Shown here piece by piece: positions 43,183 to 52,499 of a stretch of DNA of 64,000 nucleotides (within the stretch, counting starts at the first letter, position 1; every line of letters begins with the position of its first letter). The stretch comes from Bacillus manliponensis. GTDB taxonomy: Bacteria > Bacillota > Bacilli > Bacillales > Bacillaceae_G. A program made the position numbers and the translations under genes. The stretch is taken from assembly GCF_000712595.1 (NCBI RefSeq), contig NZ_JOTN01000006.1, positions 1-64,000 on the forward strand, read 5' to 3'. Under the pieces are notes generated by a model. It had not been told where the DNA came from. It made no database searches and saw only the letters and a list, made by a program, of their open reading frames with translations.

Positions 43183-44811
43183 ATGATTACAGTAAGTAAC
43201 GTAAGTTTACGTTTTGCAGATCGTAAGCTTTTTGAAGATGTTAACATAAAATTTACGCCAGGTAACTGCTATGGTTTAATTGGTGCGAACGGTGCAGGTA
43301 AGTCTACATTTTTAAAGATTTTATCTGGTGAAATTGATGCGTCAACTGGTGATATTAGTATTACACCAGGTGAGCGTTTAGCGGTTTTAAAGCAGAACCA
43401 CTTCGAATATGAAGAGTTTGCAGTGTTAGAAACTGTTATTATGGGTCATACACGCTTATATGAAGTTATGCAAGAGAAAAATGCAATTTACATGAAAGAA
43501 GATTTTAGCGATGAAGATGGTATGCGCGCTGCAGAATTAGAAGGCGAGTTTGCTGAACTGAACGGTTGGGAAGCTGAATCTGAAGCGGCAATCCTTTTAA
43601 AAGGTTTAGGTATTGGTGAAGATCTTCATGATAAGAAAATGTCCGAATTAACAGGTGCGGAAAAAGTAAAAGTATTACTTGCACAAGCACTATTTGGTCA
43701 ACCAGACATTCTTTTATTAGATGAGCCTACCAACCACTTAGACTTAAAAGCGATTCAATGGTTAGAAAACTTCTTAATGAACTTTGAAAATACAGTTATC
43801 GTTGTATCCCATGACCGTCACTTCTTAAATACAGTATGTACGCATATGGCAGACCTTGACTTCGGTAAAATTCAACTTTACGTTGGTAACTATGACTTCT
43901 GGTATGAGTCTAGCCAGTTAGCGCTGAAGTTAACGCAAGATGCAAACAAGAAGAAAGAAGAGAAAGTAAAAGAGTTACAAAACTTTATCGCACGCTTTAG
44001 CTCGAACGCATCAAAAGCGAAGCAAGCAACTTCTCGTAAAAAGTTATTAGATAAAATTACATTAGATGATATTAAACCATCTTCTCGTCGTTATCCATTC
44101 GTTGGCTTCACACCTGAGCGTGAAGTTGGAAATGATTTATTAACAGTACAAGGTCTTTCTAAAACAATCGATGGTGAAAAAGTATTAGATAATGTAAGTT
44201 TCACTTTAAATAAAGGTGATAAAGTTGCATTTATCGGACGTAACGATATTGCGATGACAACATTATTCAAAATTTTAATGGGTGAGATGGAGCCAGATAG
44301 CGGTTCATTCAAATGGGGTGTAACAACATCTCAAGCATACTTCCCAAGAGATAACTCTCAGTACTTTGAAAATAGTGAGTACAACTTAGTGGAGTGGTTA
44401 CGTCAATTCTCTCCACAAGACGAGTCTGAAAGCTTCTTACGTGGATTCTTAGGTCGTATGTTATTCTCTGGTGAAGAGGTTAAGAAAAACGTTTCTGTTC
44501 TTTCTGGAGGAGAGAAAGTACGTTGTATGTTATCAAAAATGATGTTAAGCGGTGCAAACGTATTAACACTTGATGATCCAACAAACCACTTAGACCTTGA
44601 GTCAATTACAGCATTAAACAACGGTTTAATGGCATTTAAAGGTACACTTCTGTTCACATCACATGACCATCAGTTCGTAGAAACAATTGCGAACCGTATC
44701 ATTGAAGTAACGCCAAATGGTATCATCGATAAAGAAACAACATACGATGAGTACTTAGAAAATGCAGATATTCAAAAACAAGTTGCAGAAATGTACAATA
44801 AAGGTAACTAA
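43183..44811 (+). CDS. ykpA: ABC-F ATPase, YkpA-like
   Basis: 542-residue soluble tandem ATPase of the ABC-F family, which act on ribosomes rather than in membranes. NBD1 is canonical: GANGAGKST (34-42), LTGAEKVKVLLAQAL signature and LLLDEPTNHLD. The linker (about 245-300) is charged and helical (KKKEEKVKELQNFIARF). NBD2 is altered: Walker A reads GRNDIAMTT with no Lys, and Walker B reads LTLDDPTNHLD with Asp for the catalytic Glu, although LSGGEKVRCML is intact. The first trait is shared by YkpA relatives as far as I recall. Cotranslation partners are absent; a terminator follows. Confidence 0.88.
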   Translation: MITVSNVSLRFADRKLFEDVNIKFTPGNCYGLIGANGAGKSTFLKILSGEIDASTGDISITPGERLAVLKQNHFEYEEFAVLETVIMGHTRLYEVMQEKNAIYMKEDFSDEDGMRAAELEGEFAELNGWEAESEAAILLKGLGIGEDLHDKKMSELTGAEKVKVLLAQALFGQPDILLLDEPTNHLDLKAIQWLENFLMNFENTVIVVSHDRHFLNTVCTHMADLDFGKIQLYVGNYDFWYESSQLALKLTQDANKKKEEKVKELQNFIARFSSNASKAKQATSRKKLLDKITLDDIKPSSRRYPFVGFTPEREVGNDLLTVQGLSKTIDGEKVLDNVSFTLNKGDKVAFIGRNDIAMTTLFKILMGEMEPDSGSFKWGVTTSQAYFPRDNSQYFENSEYNLVEWLRQFSPQDESESFLRGFLGRMLFSGEEVKKNVSVLSGGEKVRCMLSKMMLSGANVLTLDDPTNHLDLESITALNNGLMAFKGTLLFTSHDHQFVETIANRIIEVTPNGIIDKETTYDEYLENADIQKQVAEMYNKGN

Positions 44812-44819
44812 TGTTGAAG

Positions 44820-44860
44820 GCAAAAAACTTTTCTTATGATGAGAAAAGTTTTTTGCTTTT
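44820..44860 (+). terminator. Terminator of ykpA
   Basis: GCAAAAAACTTTTC / GAGAAAAGTTTTTTGC, 7-nt loop, then TTTTC. Confidence 0.88.
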
Positions 44861-44924
44861 CTTTATACTTATGAATAGCGTAATTAATATATATTTATGA
44901 AACAATTAAAAGGAGTTTTCATAT

Positions 44925-45356
44925 ATGAGAATTAATCAAAATCAGAAACAATTTCAATTAGAAGTAGTGGGGTATCAATATCCATATGCTGAAGACAAAT
45001 ATGACCGTAACTGGCTGCGTGTGAAAGTACATGTAGTGGAAGGTGAAAAGAAGTATGAAACGGTAGACCCATTTTTATTAGCAGAAGATATATCACACAT
45101 GATTGAGTGGTTTCAAGTACTACCAAATCCGACATATACAGAGCTTGATTTTATAGAACCAAATTTATGTTTTGCATATGTAGGTGAGAAGGGTGGATTG
45201 TTTGAGATAGATATTCAGTTAACGTTAGAAATTACACCACCTTGGGCAACGAACGATACGCACGTTATGAAATTTTTTATAACAGAAATAGAGCGAGAAG
45301 AAATTGTACGATCATTACATAGACAAGGTGAGAAATTTCCGGAACGTACAGAATAA
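44925..45356 (+). CDS. WapI-like (immunity-type) small protein
   Basis: 143 residues, beta-rich and acidic. The layout FQLEVVGYQYPYAEDKYDRNWLRVKVHV then EDISHMIEWFQVL resembles the WapI-type family of small proteins (WapA immunity-like), but no toxin gene lies beside it. The start follows AAAAGGAG. If the family call is right, it is an orphan immunity or a housekeeping paralogue. Converges with the broken MFS gene. Confidence 0.55.
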   Translation: MRINQNQKQFQLEVVGYQYPYAEDKYDRNWLRVKVHVVEGEKKYETVDPFLLAEDISHMIEWFQVLPNPTYTELDFIEPNLCFAYVGEKGGLFEIDIQLTLEITPPWATNDTHVMKFFITEIEREEIVRSLHRQGEKFPERTE

Positions 45357-45378
45357 TAAGGAAAATTAGCAATTCTCC

Positions 45379-46630
45379 TTATAACTTACGTATAGGACTA
45401 ATAAGAGCAATAATAACTTCAATTAACTTCGTACATGCTGCTAAAGCAAATATCATAACTGGATGAAACTCAGAGATGAGTCCTCCCACTAACGCTCCTA
45501 ATGGCATCGCTAGACGAGTAAGTACTCGTGAGAATCCTAAAACTCTTCCTTGTATATGAGTCGGTACGGTTTCTTGCCGAACTGAGGCGACAATCGTATT
45601 CCAAGCTATATTACAAGTCATCGCAATTCCAAATGCAATACCAGGGGCGAGCCAGTAGTTGCTCCATATGGCATAAGTCAATCCAATTGCTCCTATACTT
45701 AGCAAAGTAGGAATCAGAACACCGCGCCGAATATGTTGTTCAAGTGGGACAGCAATCACACTTCCTAAAAGGCCACCGACACCTATTAAAGTATAATTCC
45801 AACCGCTTTGTTCGGCAGATAAGTTTAATGTTGATGCAAGATAAAACATCAATACACCTAACACAGCGCTAGCTCCGAAGTTACCAATCATCGCTTGAAG
45901 AGATAAAGAGAGATTGAGATGGTCCTTTAATAACCACATAAAACCTTCTTTCATATTGTTTTTAATACAGTATAAGAAGTTACCCACTTTTTCTTTTGAT
46001 TTGTTTGTGTTTAATGGAGGTAAAAGTAAGACAGCAATGAACGTAGCTCCAAAGTAAAGAACATTGATCCAAAGCGCATTAAACCCACCCATTTTAGCAA
46101 TGATGATACCCGCCAACGCAGGGCCTGCTAAGTTAGCAATTTGATTTACCATTTGATAGGCTGAATTGGCTCTTGTTAATGAGTGACTGGCAATACGCGG
46201 AATAATTGTTATGGTAGCTACGTCAAATAGTAGAGAGAACAGCTAAAATAAATGAAACAATATATAGATGCCAAATGTGCAGTAGATTTAGCATGTGGAG
46301 AATTGGAATGAGCGTGACAAAGATCATACACCCTAAATCAGCGATCCACATTAATTTGCGGCGATCAAAACGATCTACTATGATTCCTACAATTGGACCA
46401 AATAAAACAACAGGTAATACCCCAGCAGCAAAAAGTGAACTCATAACGATTGCCGATCCAGTTAGTTCATAAGCAATCCAAGGAAGTGCAAAAGTATAAA
46501 GGGCGTCGCCAATTCGAGAAAGTAACAAACTGAAAATGAAAATAATGTAATGCTTTGGAAAATGTGTAATGGCTGAAATCCGGTGCTTATGTACTTGCAT
46601 CGATGAGCTGAAATGTGTTTCTTTTTTCAT
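45379..46630 (-). pseudogene. MFS transporter split by a frameshift
   Basis: Two frames make one MFS protein: the N-terminal part (46630 down to 46223, 135 codons: LLLSRIGDALYTFALPWIAYEL ... IVDRFDRRKLMWIADLG motif A) and the C-terminal part (open from about 46235 to 45379: LLFDVATITIIPRIASHSL ... onward). The break lies in the CTCTCT tract (plus-strand AGAGAG, 46232-46237); adding one CT unit restores a continuous reading frame of about 417 codons. It is an MFS_3-type exporter. Either a recent slippage mutation, a phase-variable tract or a sequence error. Confidence 0.8.
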
Positions 46631-46739
46631 GGTTTATGTAATCTCCTTTTCAGTAGGGGAATATGAATAATTTGATAACTGTATAATTCTAGAAAAATGA
46701 AAGGAGTCCTATTTTAAATGTTGAGTGGAGGATATGTGA

Positions 46740-46880
46740 ATGAAGAAAAAAGGAGAGAGTTTGGATGAGGCAGTAAAGAAAAGAGACGCTGAATTTGACC
46801 AAAAAATAAAAAAAATGGATGAGCAGATAGAACAGTTGAAAAATGAAATTCTAAAGAGCAAGGATAATAAAGAGACTTAA
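46740..46880 (+). CDS. 46-residue coiled-coil protein
   Basis: MKKKGESLDEAVKKRDAEF followed by heptad-like KIKKMDEQIEQLKNEILK; the whole chain is one charged helix. A good GGAGG site lies 8 nt before the ATG. Ends just before the terminator shared with the deacetylase gene. No family recognised. Confidence 0.55.
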   Translation: MKKKGESLDEAVKKRDAEFDQKIKKMDEQIEQLKNEILKSKDNKET

Positions 46881-46882
46881 AA

Positions 46883-46920
46883 AAACAAACAGCCCGGATA
46901 TGTCCAGGCTGTTTGTTACA
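46883..46920. terminator. Bidirectional terminator
   Basis: AACAAACAGCC / GGCTGTTTGTT with a 12-nt loop between convergent genes; it touches the stop codon of the deacetylase. Confidence 0.75.
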
Positions 46921-47737
46921 GGCGATCATCTTTCCAGAAGTTCACTGGGAAGTGAGCGTTTTCGCTATAGCTTTCAAATTCATAACCTTTTGCTGCTAAT
47001 CCTTCAATAATTGCTGGTACGGCAGCAACGGATTGTTCATGAATATCATGAAGTAAAATAACTTCAACTGGCTTTGTTGCATTTGCAACAACATGTTCAG
47101 CAATTTTTGCAGCACCAACATCAACGGGAGCTTTATTATATTTCCAATCTAGAGAGTCGATTGTCCAGTCCCATACTTTTAAGTCGTTTTCTACGACTTT
47201 GTTACGTAATTCTTCTGTTAAGCCCGGCATTGATCCGTATGGTGGACGTACTAGTTTTGGCTCAGTTTTAATTACATCTGTAATTATTTGTTGATTTTCT
47301 TTCATTTCTTCAACAAATTGACCTTGTTTGTACAGCTTTCCATATTGGTGTGTCATACTATGCATACCAGTATAGTGGCCTTCTTTTAGTTGGCGTTCAA
47401 CTAGTTCAGGGTGCTGCTTTACTCGGGGGCCAACTACGAAGAAAGTAGCTTTCGCATCGTGTTCTTTTAACATGTCGAGGAGCTCTGCTGTTGGCTTTCC
47501 AGGACCATCATCAAATGTTAAATAAGCAACTTTTCTTTCTTGACCGTTGTAGTACTTTGGTGTTTCTTTTTGTGTAATTGTAGTTTGCATTTCACTCACA
47601 AATTGAATTGGCTGCGCTTCTTCACTAGCTTCTACAATATGTATTGTTCCGAGAAACCCTTGAAACAAAAACAAGATGCCGATGCATAGTATCGCTGCGC
47701 GTTTCATAAAAGTAATCATGTAACCCTTGTTGTGCAT
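46916..47737 (-). CDS. Polysaccharide deacetylase (NodB domain)
   Basis: 273 residues. N-terminal signal/anchor segment (about 11-36, RAAILCIGILFLFQGFLGT), then a NodB domain: TFDDGP (74-79), His126 and His130 in HSMTH, RPPYGS and a late LLHDIHEQ. Metal-dependent removal of N-acetyl groups from a cell-wall or extracellular polysaccharide (peptidoglycan or chitooligomer type). The group has about ten such enzymes; which this is cannot be told. Start after AGAGAAGGAAG. Confidence 0.88.
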   Translation of the reverse strand: MHNKGYMITFMKRAAILCIGILFLFQGFLGTIHIVEASEEAQPIQFVSEMQTTITQKETPKYYNGQERKVAYLTFDDGPGKPTAELLDMLKEHDAKATFFVVGPRVKQHPELVERQLKEGHYTGMHSMTHQYGKLYKQGQFVEEMKENQQIITDVIKTEPKLVRPPYGSMPGLTEELRNKVVENDLKVWDWTIDSLDWKYNKAPVDVGAAKIAEHVVANATKPVEVILLHDIHEQSVAAVPAIIEGLAAKGYEFESYSENAHFPVNFWKDDRL

Positions 47738-47938
47738 AGTCTTCCTTCTCTCTATCTAGTATTTCTACACTACTATATTAGCAAGTTTATACAGGTTTGT
47801 GCAAAGAAGTTTTATAAAAATGTGGAAAAACGAAAGTTATCATGTAAGATTTTTTAGTTTCATATTTGTAGGTGATTTTTAATATATCTATTTATAAAGA
47901 TTGTTTTATGTATTATGGCATAGAAAGGAATGAACATA

Positions 47939-48871
47939 ATGAAATTCTTTTCTTTATTAAATAGGAAAATAAGTCGTTTGATGCAAAGAAAAAGTATTGT
48001 AATAATGGGAGGGAACTTTCAAAAGCAATGGTTTCATACAGGTGAAAGAGAAGAAGAGAGGGAAACAAACGATGCTGATGTTGAAAGGTATTTTCGTCCA
48101 TCGTGTCTATCAGTTTTGAATAATCGATTTGATTATGCATTTTTTGATCCTTACTATGATAAAAAACATAATCAAGTTGTTCTTCCTCCATCATTAATGA
48201 ATTCCCCAGAAGATACAATTTTGAACTATTTCAGTATGCTTCGAGAGGCTGTTAATTTTACTGATGAGAAAACCGGAGGATGCGGAACAGTTGGAATGAC
48301 TCGAATACCGTACCCAGTTGCTTACAATTTTTTCACGAAAGAATATCAAAAACGGATGCCGTATCAAAAATATTTACGTTCTTTTGAGGGAATTGGTCAT
48401 ACAAGTTTAATTAAGCTAGAGAAGTTACGTCGTGATGCTAAATATCCCAATGCAGAGCGTTATTTTATTGAAATTGAAACTATCGAAGGGTCGAATAAAG
48501 GAGTCACCTATTTCGCTTATTATTACGGATATGTGTATATCCAAAAAGAAAATGGTTCTTATAAAATTGCGAATATCGACTTGTATGGTGAAGACTTTTT
48601 ATGTGCACCATATCACCTTTGGCAACATAATGCAGAATTGGTTGTTGAAACGATGTATGGAGAATGGTGCAAACTTGTAAAAAAACAGTTTCCAACAAAA
48701 CAAGAAGGATATGAAAAACAAATTGATTTTACTGGAACGGATGGAAGTACGTATCGATTTATTTTTTTTCAACTAACAAATGATACGGATGTTTTAGTAA
48801 AGCAATATAAAAGAAACGTGAAAGGAGAATGGGAGGAAGTTGAAATTGATCCAGAGAAGTGTATTAGATAA
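47939..48871 (+). CDS. Hypothetical cytoplasmic protein, unknown
   Basis: 310 residues, no signal peptide, no transmembrane helix. Rich in Tyr/Phe/Trp, with a Cys-Gly cluster TDEKTGGCGTVGMTRIPYPVAYNF near residue 115 and an FAYYYGYVYI strand near 195. The ATG at 47939 has AAAGGA at a fitting 9 nt, while the ATG three codons earlier directly abuts the site. No family recognised and no informative neighbour. Confidence 0.6.
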   Translation: MKFFSLLNRKISRLMQRKSIVIMGGNFQKQWFHTGEREEERETNDADVERYFRPSCLSVLNNRFDYAFFDPYYDKKHNQVVLPPSLMNSPEDTILNYFSMLREAVNFTDEKTGGCGTVGMTRIPYPVAYNFFTKEYQKRMPYQKYLRSFEGIGHTSLIKLEKLRRDAKYPNAERYFIEIETIEGSNKGVTYFAYYYGYVYIQKENGSYKIANIDLYGEDFLCAPYHLWQHNAELVVETMYGEWCKLVKKQFPTKQEGYEKQIDFTGTDGSTYRFIFFQLTNDTDVLVKQYKRNVKGEWEEVEIDPEKCIR

Positions 48872-48892
48872 CGATTTTTGAGGAGAAGCAAT

Positions 48893-49018
48893 ATGAAAAA
48901 ATGGTTAATAGGTATAGGGGTGATTGAAGTATATCTTAATTATTCTTTAACGGTTAAAAACATAAATTCCTTTTGGGTTTATAAAAGGGATTTATGTTTT
49001 TTTATTGAAAGAGTCTGA
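48893..49018 (+). pseudogene. Truncated small frame running into a terminator
   Basis: A good AGGAGAAGC site and ATG begin MKKWLIGIGVIEVYLNYSL, which looks like the start of a membrane or exported protein, but after about 20 codons the frame runs through a terminator hairpin (48958-49004: AAACATAAATTCCTTTT and its complement with T7) and stops. Most likely the 5' remnant of a deleted gene, or a leader that only carries the terminator of the upstream gene. Confidence 0.45.
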
Positions 49019-49069
49019 GAGCTCTCTATTCTAGGGGCTCATATAAGTGAAGAGGGGGGCTCTACATAT

Positions 49070-49549
49070 ATGAAAGTTAGAAAATCAGCTCGTGCCATTA
49101 TATTAAATGAAAATAATGAAGTTCTTTTGTTTAAATTTATATTTCGGAATGTAGTTGAAGAAAAAGTATTATGGGTAACCCCAGGGGGTGGTTTAGACAA
49201 TCATGAAAGTTTTCAAGGAGCGCTATTAAGAGAGTTGGAAGAAGAAACAGGTATAACAAACTTCGAAATAGGTGAGTGGCTTTGGACAAGGGAGCTTAAA
49301 ATAAAAGGAAAGCATGAAGATTTTATCAGCTATGAACGCTATTATTTAGCACATTCCAAAGAGATGAACGATGTATTCACCCTAGAAAAAATGACAGAAA
49401 ATGAAAAAAGTAGCTTAATCGATTTTCGTTGGATTAGTATAGAGCAATTAAAGAGAATGAATAAGGAAGAAGTAGCGCCACCAGATTTGGCGGAGTTAAT
49501 AGAAAATATTAGCGGAAAGAGTTGTTATTATCCAATCGCAATTAAATAA
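49070..49549 (+). CDS. Nudix hydrolase
   Basis: 159 residues with a complete Nudix box at residues 40-62 (G-x5-E-x7-R-E-L-x-E-E-x-G-I: GGLDNHE ... RELEEETGI). It hydrolyses a nucleoside diphosphate linked to another moiety; substrate unknown. Start after AGAGGGGGG. The bcr1 element begins 21 bp after its stop codon and may supply its transcript end. Confidence 0.88.
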   Translation: MKVRKSARAIILNENNEVLLFKFIFRNVVEEKVLWVTPGGGLDNHESFQGALLRELEEETGITNFEIGEWLWTRELKIKGKHEDFISYERYYLAHSKEMNDVFTLEKMTENEKSSLIDFRWISIEQLKRMNKEEVAPPDLAELIENISGKSCYYPIAIK

Positions 49550-49570
49550 AACCCTCTACTGTTTGAAGGT

Positions 49571-49725
49571 TTTATCCCGCTATTTGCGGGCTGTAAGACT
49601 CCCACCTCAAAGCTTAGAGGATTCGGAGAAGTGTAGGTGGGAAATTAACAGCCCGTAAAAGCCTGATTGGTCGGGCTAACAATCAGTGGGAGACGGAGCC
49701 CCCCACTGATTGAATTTCACTTTAT
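49571..49725. mobile_element. Complete bcr1 repeat element (155 bp)
   Basis: Exactly 155 bp counting the TTTAT present at both ends (49571-49575 and 49721-49725), the target duplication known for bcr1, a non-autonomous element restricted to the B. cereus group. Inside are several stems: CCCGC...GCGGG, CCCACCT...AGGTGGG, GGGCTGT...ACAGCCC and CAGTGGG...CCCACTG. It encodes no protein; its RNA would be strongly folded. Related fragments are at 5746-5825 and 60869-60890. Confidence 0.88.
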
Positions 49726-49859
49726 TTAAAGAAAAAACATAAAATTTCACATACCGTATTAATAATAGAAAAAGGAAAACAGAAAATAAAAATAGAATAT
49801 ATCGTGATGGACTTTTGTATGCAAGAGTGGTGTTATAATGAAAGCGAGGTGAAAGTGAC

Positions 49860-50558
49860 ATGCCAAATGAAAAATTAAAACAAGTGATGAAACAACTAGA
49901 AGAGTATGGAACAGAACAAAACCGTAAAGTATATAAGCGCCACGGAGCAAAAGAACCGTTATTTGGAGTGAGTTTTGCCAATTTAAATACATTGAAAAAA
50001 GAAATTAAAAAAGACCATGAGTTAGCAATGGCACTTTGGAATACAGGTAATATGGATGCACAGACGCTTGCGACGATGATTGTAGATCCAAAGCAGTTTA
50101 CATCAGAGCAATTAGATGAATGGATAAAAGCTAGTGATTATTACTGCTTAATCGATGTGCTGATGTCGCCTGTAAGTAAATCGTCTCTTGCGATGGAAAA
50201 GATGAAAGATTGGACGAAAAGTGAAGATGAGTGGATCGGACGAGCAGGCTGGACATTACTAGCTCATATTGCAATGAAAGATAAAAAGCTAGAGGATTCT
50301 TTTTTCCTTTCATATTTAGAAACGATTGAAAATACAATTCATGAAGAGAAGAATAGAAAGAAACAAGCAATGCATAGTGCACTAATGGCGATTGGACTTC
50401 GGAATGATGAACTAGAGAAACAGGCTATTTGCGTTGCACAAAAAATCGGGAAAGTACATATTGACCATGGAGACACGTCATGTAAAACACCTGATGCAGA
50501 AGCGTATATTAAAAAGGGAAGAGATAGAGAACGAAACAAAAAAGAAAAAGTAAAGTAA
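49860..50558 (+). CDS. DNA alkylation repair protein (AlkD-like HEAT repeats)
   Basis: 232 residues, all-helical with HEAT-like repeats, matching the DNA alkylation repair family: YKRHGAKEPLFGVSFANLNTLKKEIKKDH, then LALW..., DYYCLIDVLMSPVSKSSLA and WIGRAGWTLLAHIAMKDKKL, and a lysine-rich tail. AlkD-type glycosylases remove N3- and N7-alkyl purines. The tail (KKGRDRERNKKEKVK) may bind nucleic acid. It opens a run of seven co-oriented genes with small gaps. The catalytic Asp/Trp set was not verified. Confidence 0.78.
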   Translation: MPNEKLKQVMKQLEEYGTEQNRKVYKRHGAKEPLFGVSFANLNTLKKEIKKDHELAMALWNTGNMDAQTLATMIVDPKQFTSEQLDEWIKASDYYCLIDVLMSPVSKSSLAMEKMKDWTKSEDEWIGRAGWTLLAHIAMKDKKLEDSFFLSYLETIENTIHEEKNRKKQAMHSALMAIGLRNDELEKQAICVAQKIGKVHIDHGDTSCKTPDAEAYIKKGRDRERNKKEKVK

Positions 50559-50571
50559 TGGGGGAAAAGAA

Positions 50572-51273
50572 ATGAAAGCAATAGAAGCGGCTAAAAATAT
50601 CGTTGCATCACAGTTTGAAAATTGTGATGCAGCTCTTTTAGGAGGCAGTATTGCACGCGGGGAAGGAACGAAAACATCGGATTTAGATATTGTTATTTTT
50701 GACGGCTCTAGAAATTCACCGTACCGTGAATCTTTTATTGCGCAAGGCTGGCCTGTCGAAGTGTTTGTGCATAATTTTACTTCGTATAAAGATTTCTTTG
50801 CGAGCGATTGTAAAAGAGGACGTCCTTCTTTACCAAACCTTGTTTTTGAAGGGGTTATATTAAAAGATACAAATAATATCATACCGTCTATAAAAGAAGA
50901 AGCGAAAGAATTACTACAAAAAGGACCGGAACCTTGGTCTGAAGATATAATTAGCCAAAAGCGTTATTTCGTTACAGATGTACTAGATGATTTTATTGGA
51001 GCAACGAAACGAGAAGATGAGCTGTTTATTGCAAATCATCTTGCGACAGTATTACACGAGTTTGTATTACGAATGAACAATTGTTGGCTCGGCCAATCAA
51101 AATGGTTTATGAAAAGTTTACGAAAGTATGATGAAACATTTGCTATGCAGTTTGCGGAAGTGTTTGAAACATTCTACCAGACTGGTAAGAAAGAGCAAGT
51201 GATTGCATTTACAAATGACATATTAGAAACATATGGTGGCCGATTGTTTGATGGCTTTGTTGTAGGGAAGTGA
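50572..51273 (+). CDS. Nucleotidyltransferase-domain protein
   Basis: 233 residues. The polymerase-beta-type motif GGSIARGEGTKTSDLDIVIF (residues 24-43) has the G-S plus D-x-D (Asp37/Asp39) needed for metal-dependent nucleotide transfer. The C-terminal half is helical (LATVLHEFVLRMNNCWLG). It resembles aminoglycoside-adenylyltransferase-like proteins of unknown target. It starts 13 bp after the AlkD-like gene, with GGGGGAAAAG as site, and ends 4 bp before the next gene. Confidence 0.8.
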   Translation: MKAIEAAKNIVASQFENCDAALLGGSIARGEGTKTSDLDIVIFDGSRNSPYRESFIAQGWPVEVFVHNFTSYKDFFASDCKRGRPSLPNLVFEGVILKDTNNIIPSIKEEAKELLQKGPEPWSEDIISQKRYFVTDVLDDFIGATKREDELFIANHLATVLHEFVLRMNNCWLGQSKWFMKSLRKYDETFAMQFAEVFETFYQTGKKEQVIAFTNDILETYGGRLFDGFVVGK

Positions 51274-51277
51274 AGGG

Positions 51278-51937
51278 ATGAAAATTAATGTAACCGATGT
51301 TCAACAACTTGTTCCGTCTTCCGTAAAATTAGGATTTTATTTGTATGATACAAACACAAAAGAATCACTATGTATAAATGAAAATGAAACGTTCCCACTC
51401 GCGAGTGTAGCAAAATGGATTGCCAGTAGTATTGCATTTCAAGCAGGGATAGTGGTAGAACCAGTTGTAATTGAAGAAGCGATTTATAAACATTCAACAG
51501 AAGCATATCTGTCCATTTTAGAAAAAATGAGCAGCCAAGAAATAAATAAAGAGCTTCAGCAGCGAGGGCTTGAACTTGTAATTCATAAAGATAATACAAG
51601 TATTACGAATAACTACGGAACACCAGCAAGTATTTTTCAATTGATGCATTCTTTATATGAGAGTATGGATAAAAGTAATCTTATATTTCAAGCGTTAAAA
51701 CAACAAGAAGACTTTGATGGTTTTAGATTTTCTGGCCCTTATGAATGGTTACATATGACGGGTGGCCTTGCCGGTGTTTGTAATGATGTTGGTTATTTAT
51801 ATATAGAAGATAGAGTATTGCTATGTATAGGATTGCTTCAAACAAATGATACACATATAGAATGGCAGACACTAGAGAGAATACTACAACATATAGGTGC
51901 TCTCATTGTAAAAAAGTATACCGAGGAGCGAGTGTGA
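51278..51937 (+). CDS. Serine beta-lactamase-like hydrolase (class A fold)
   Basis: 219 residues. S-x-x-K motif SVAK (Ser43/Lys46) in FPLASVAKWIAS, a later YGTPASIFQLMHSLYES segment as in class A enzymes, and HMTGGLAGVCNDVGYLYI, where HTG-like HMTGG replaces the K-T/S-G triad. No signal peptide, so it should be cytoplasmic, and it is shorter than true beta-lactamases (about 260-290). Likely an esterase/peptidase-type relative rather than a resistance enzyme. Confidence 0.75.
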   Translation: MKINVTDVQQLVPSSVKLGFYLYDTNTKESLCINENETFPLASVAKWIASSIAFQAGIVVEPVVIEEAIYKHSTEAYLSILEKMSSQEINKELQQRGLELVIHKDNTSITNNYGTPASIFQLMHSLYESMDKSNLIFQALKQQEDFDGFRFSGPYEWLHMTGGLAGVCNDVGYLYIEDRVLLCIGLLQTNDTHIEWQTLERILQHIGALIVKKYTEERV

Positions 51938-51938
51938 A

Positions 51939-52499
51939 ATGATTTTGCTGAATATTCAATTAAGAGAGTTGGTTTTAGAAGATACAGAAGATCGGTATCA
52001 ATGGTCATTAGATAAAGAGGTAACGAAGCATTTAGTTGTACCAGATCAATATCCACCGTTTACACGTGAAGACACAAAAAGATGGATTGAAATGTGTATG
52101 AATCGTACAAATGGTTATGAACAGCGAGCAATTGTAACGGAAGAAGGTATACATATTGGCTGGGTGGACTTAAAAAACTTTGATAAAGTCAATAAAAACG
52201 CAGAGTTAGGTATTGCAATTGGTGATAAACGATATTGGGGAAAAGGTTATGGTATAGCAGCTTTATATGAAATGATGAAAATAGGATTTCAACAGTTTCA
52301 TTTAGAAAAGATATGGCTACGTGTTGATGCTGATAATATGAAAGCTATAAAAAGTTATGAACGTGCTGGTTTTGTATGTGAGGGGCTTATGCGGAAGGAT
52401 TGGTTACGACAAGGACAATTTGTTAATCGTTATCGTTTTAGTATGTTAAAAGAAGAATTCATGAATATGCAGTGGTGTGATACTAATGTACACTGTTAA
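51939..52499 (+). CDS. RimJ/RimL-type GNAT acetyltransferase
   Basis: 186 residues: LRELVLEDTEDRYQWSLD start, IGWVDLKNFDKVNKNAELGIAIGD strand pair, acetyl-CoA loop KRYWGKGYGIAALYEM (about 93-108) and DADNMKAIKSYERAGFVCEGLMRKDW ending. Translated from a site inside the end of the previous gene (GAGGAGCGAGTG). Its 3' end overlaps the next gene by 14 nt. Substrate unknown. Confidence 0.85.
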   Translation: MILLNIQLRELVLEDTEDRYQWSLDKEVTKHLVVPDQYPPFTREDTKRWIEMCMNRTNGYEQRAIVTEEGIHIGWVDLKNFDKVNKNAELGIAIGDKRYWGKGYGIAALYEMMKIGFQQFHLEKIWLRVDADNMKAIKSYERAGFVCEGLMRKDWLRQGQFVNRYRFSMLKEEFMNMQWCDTNVHC

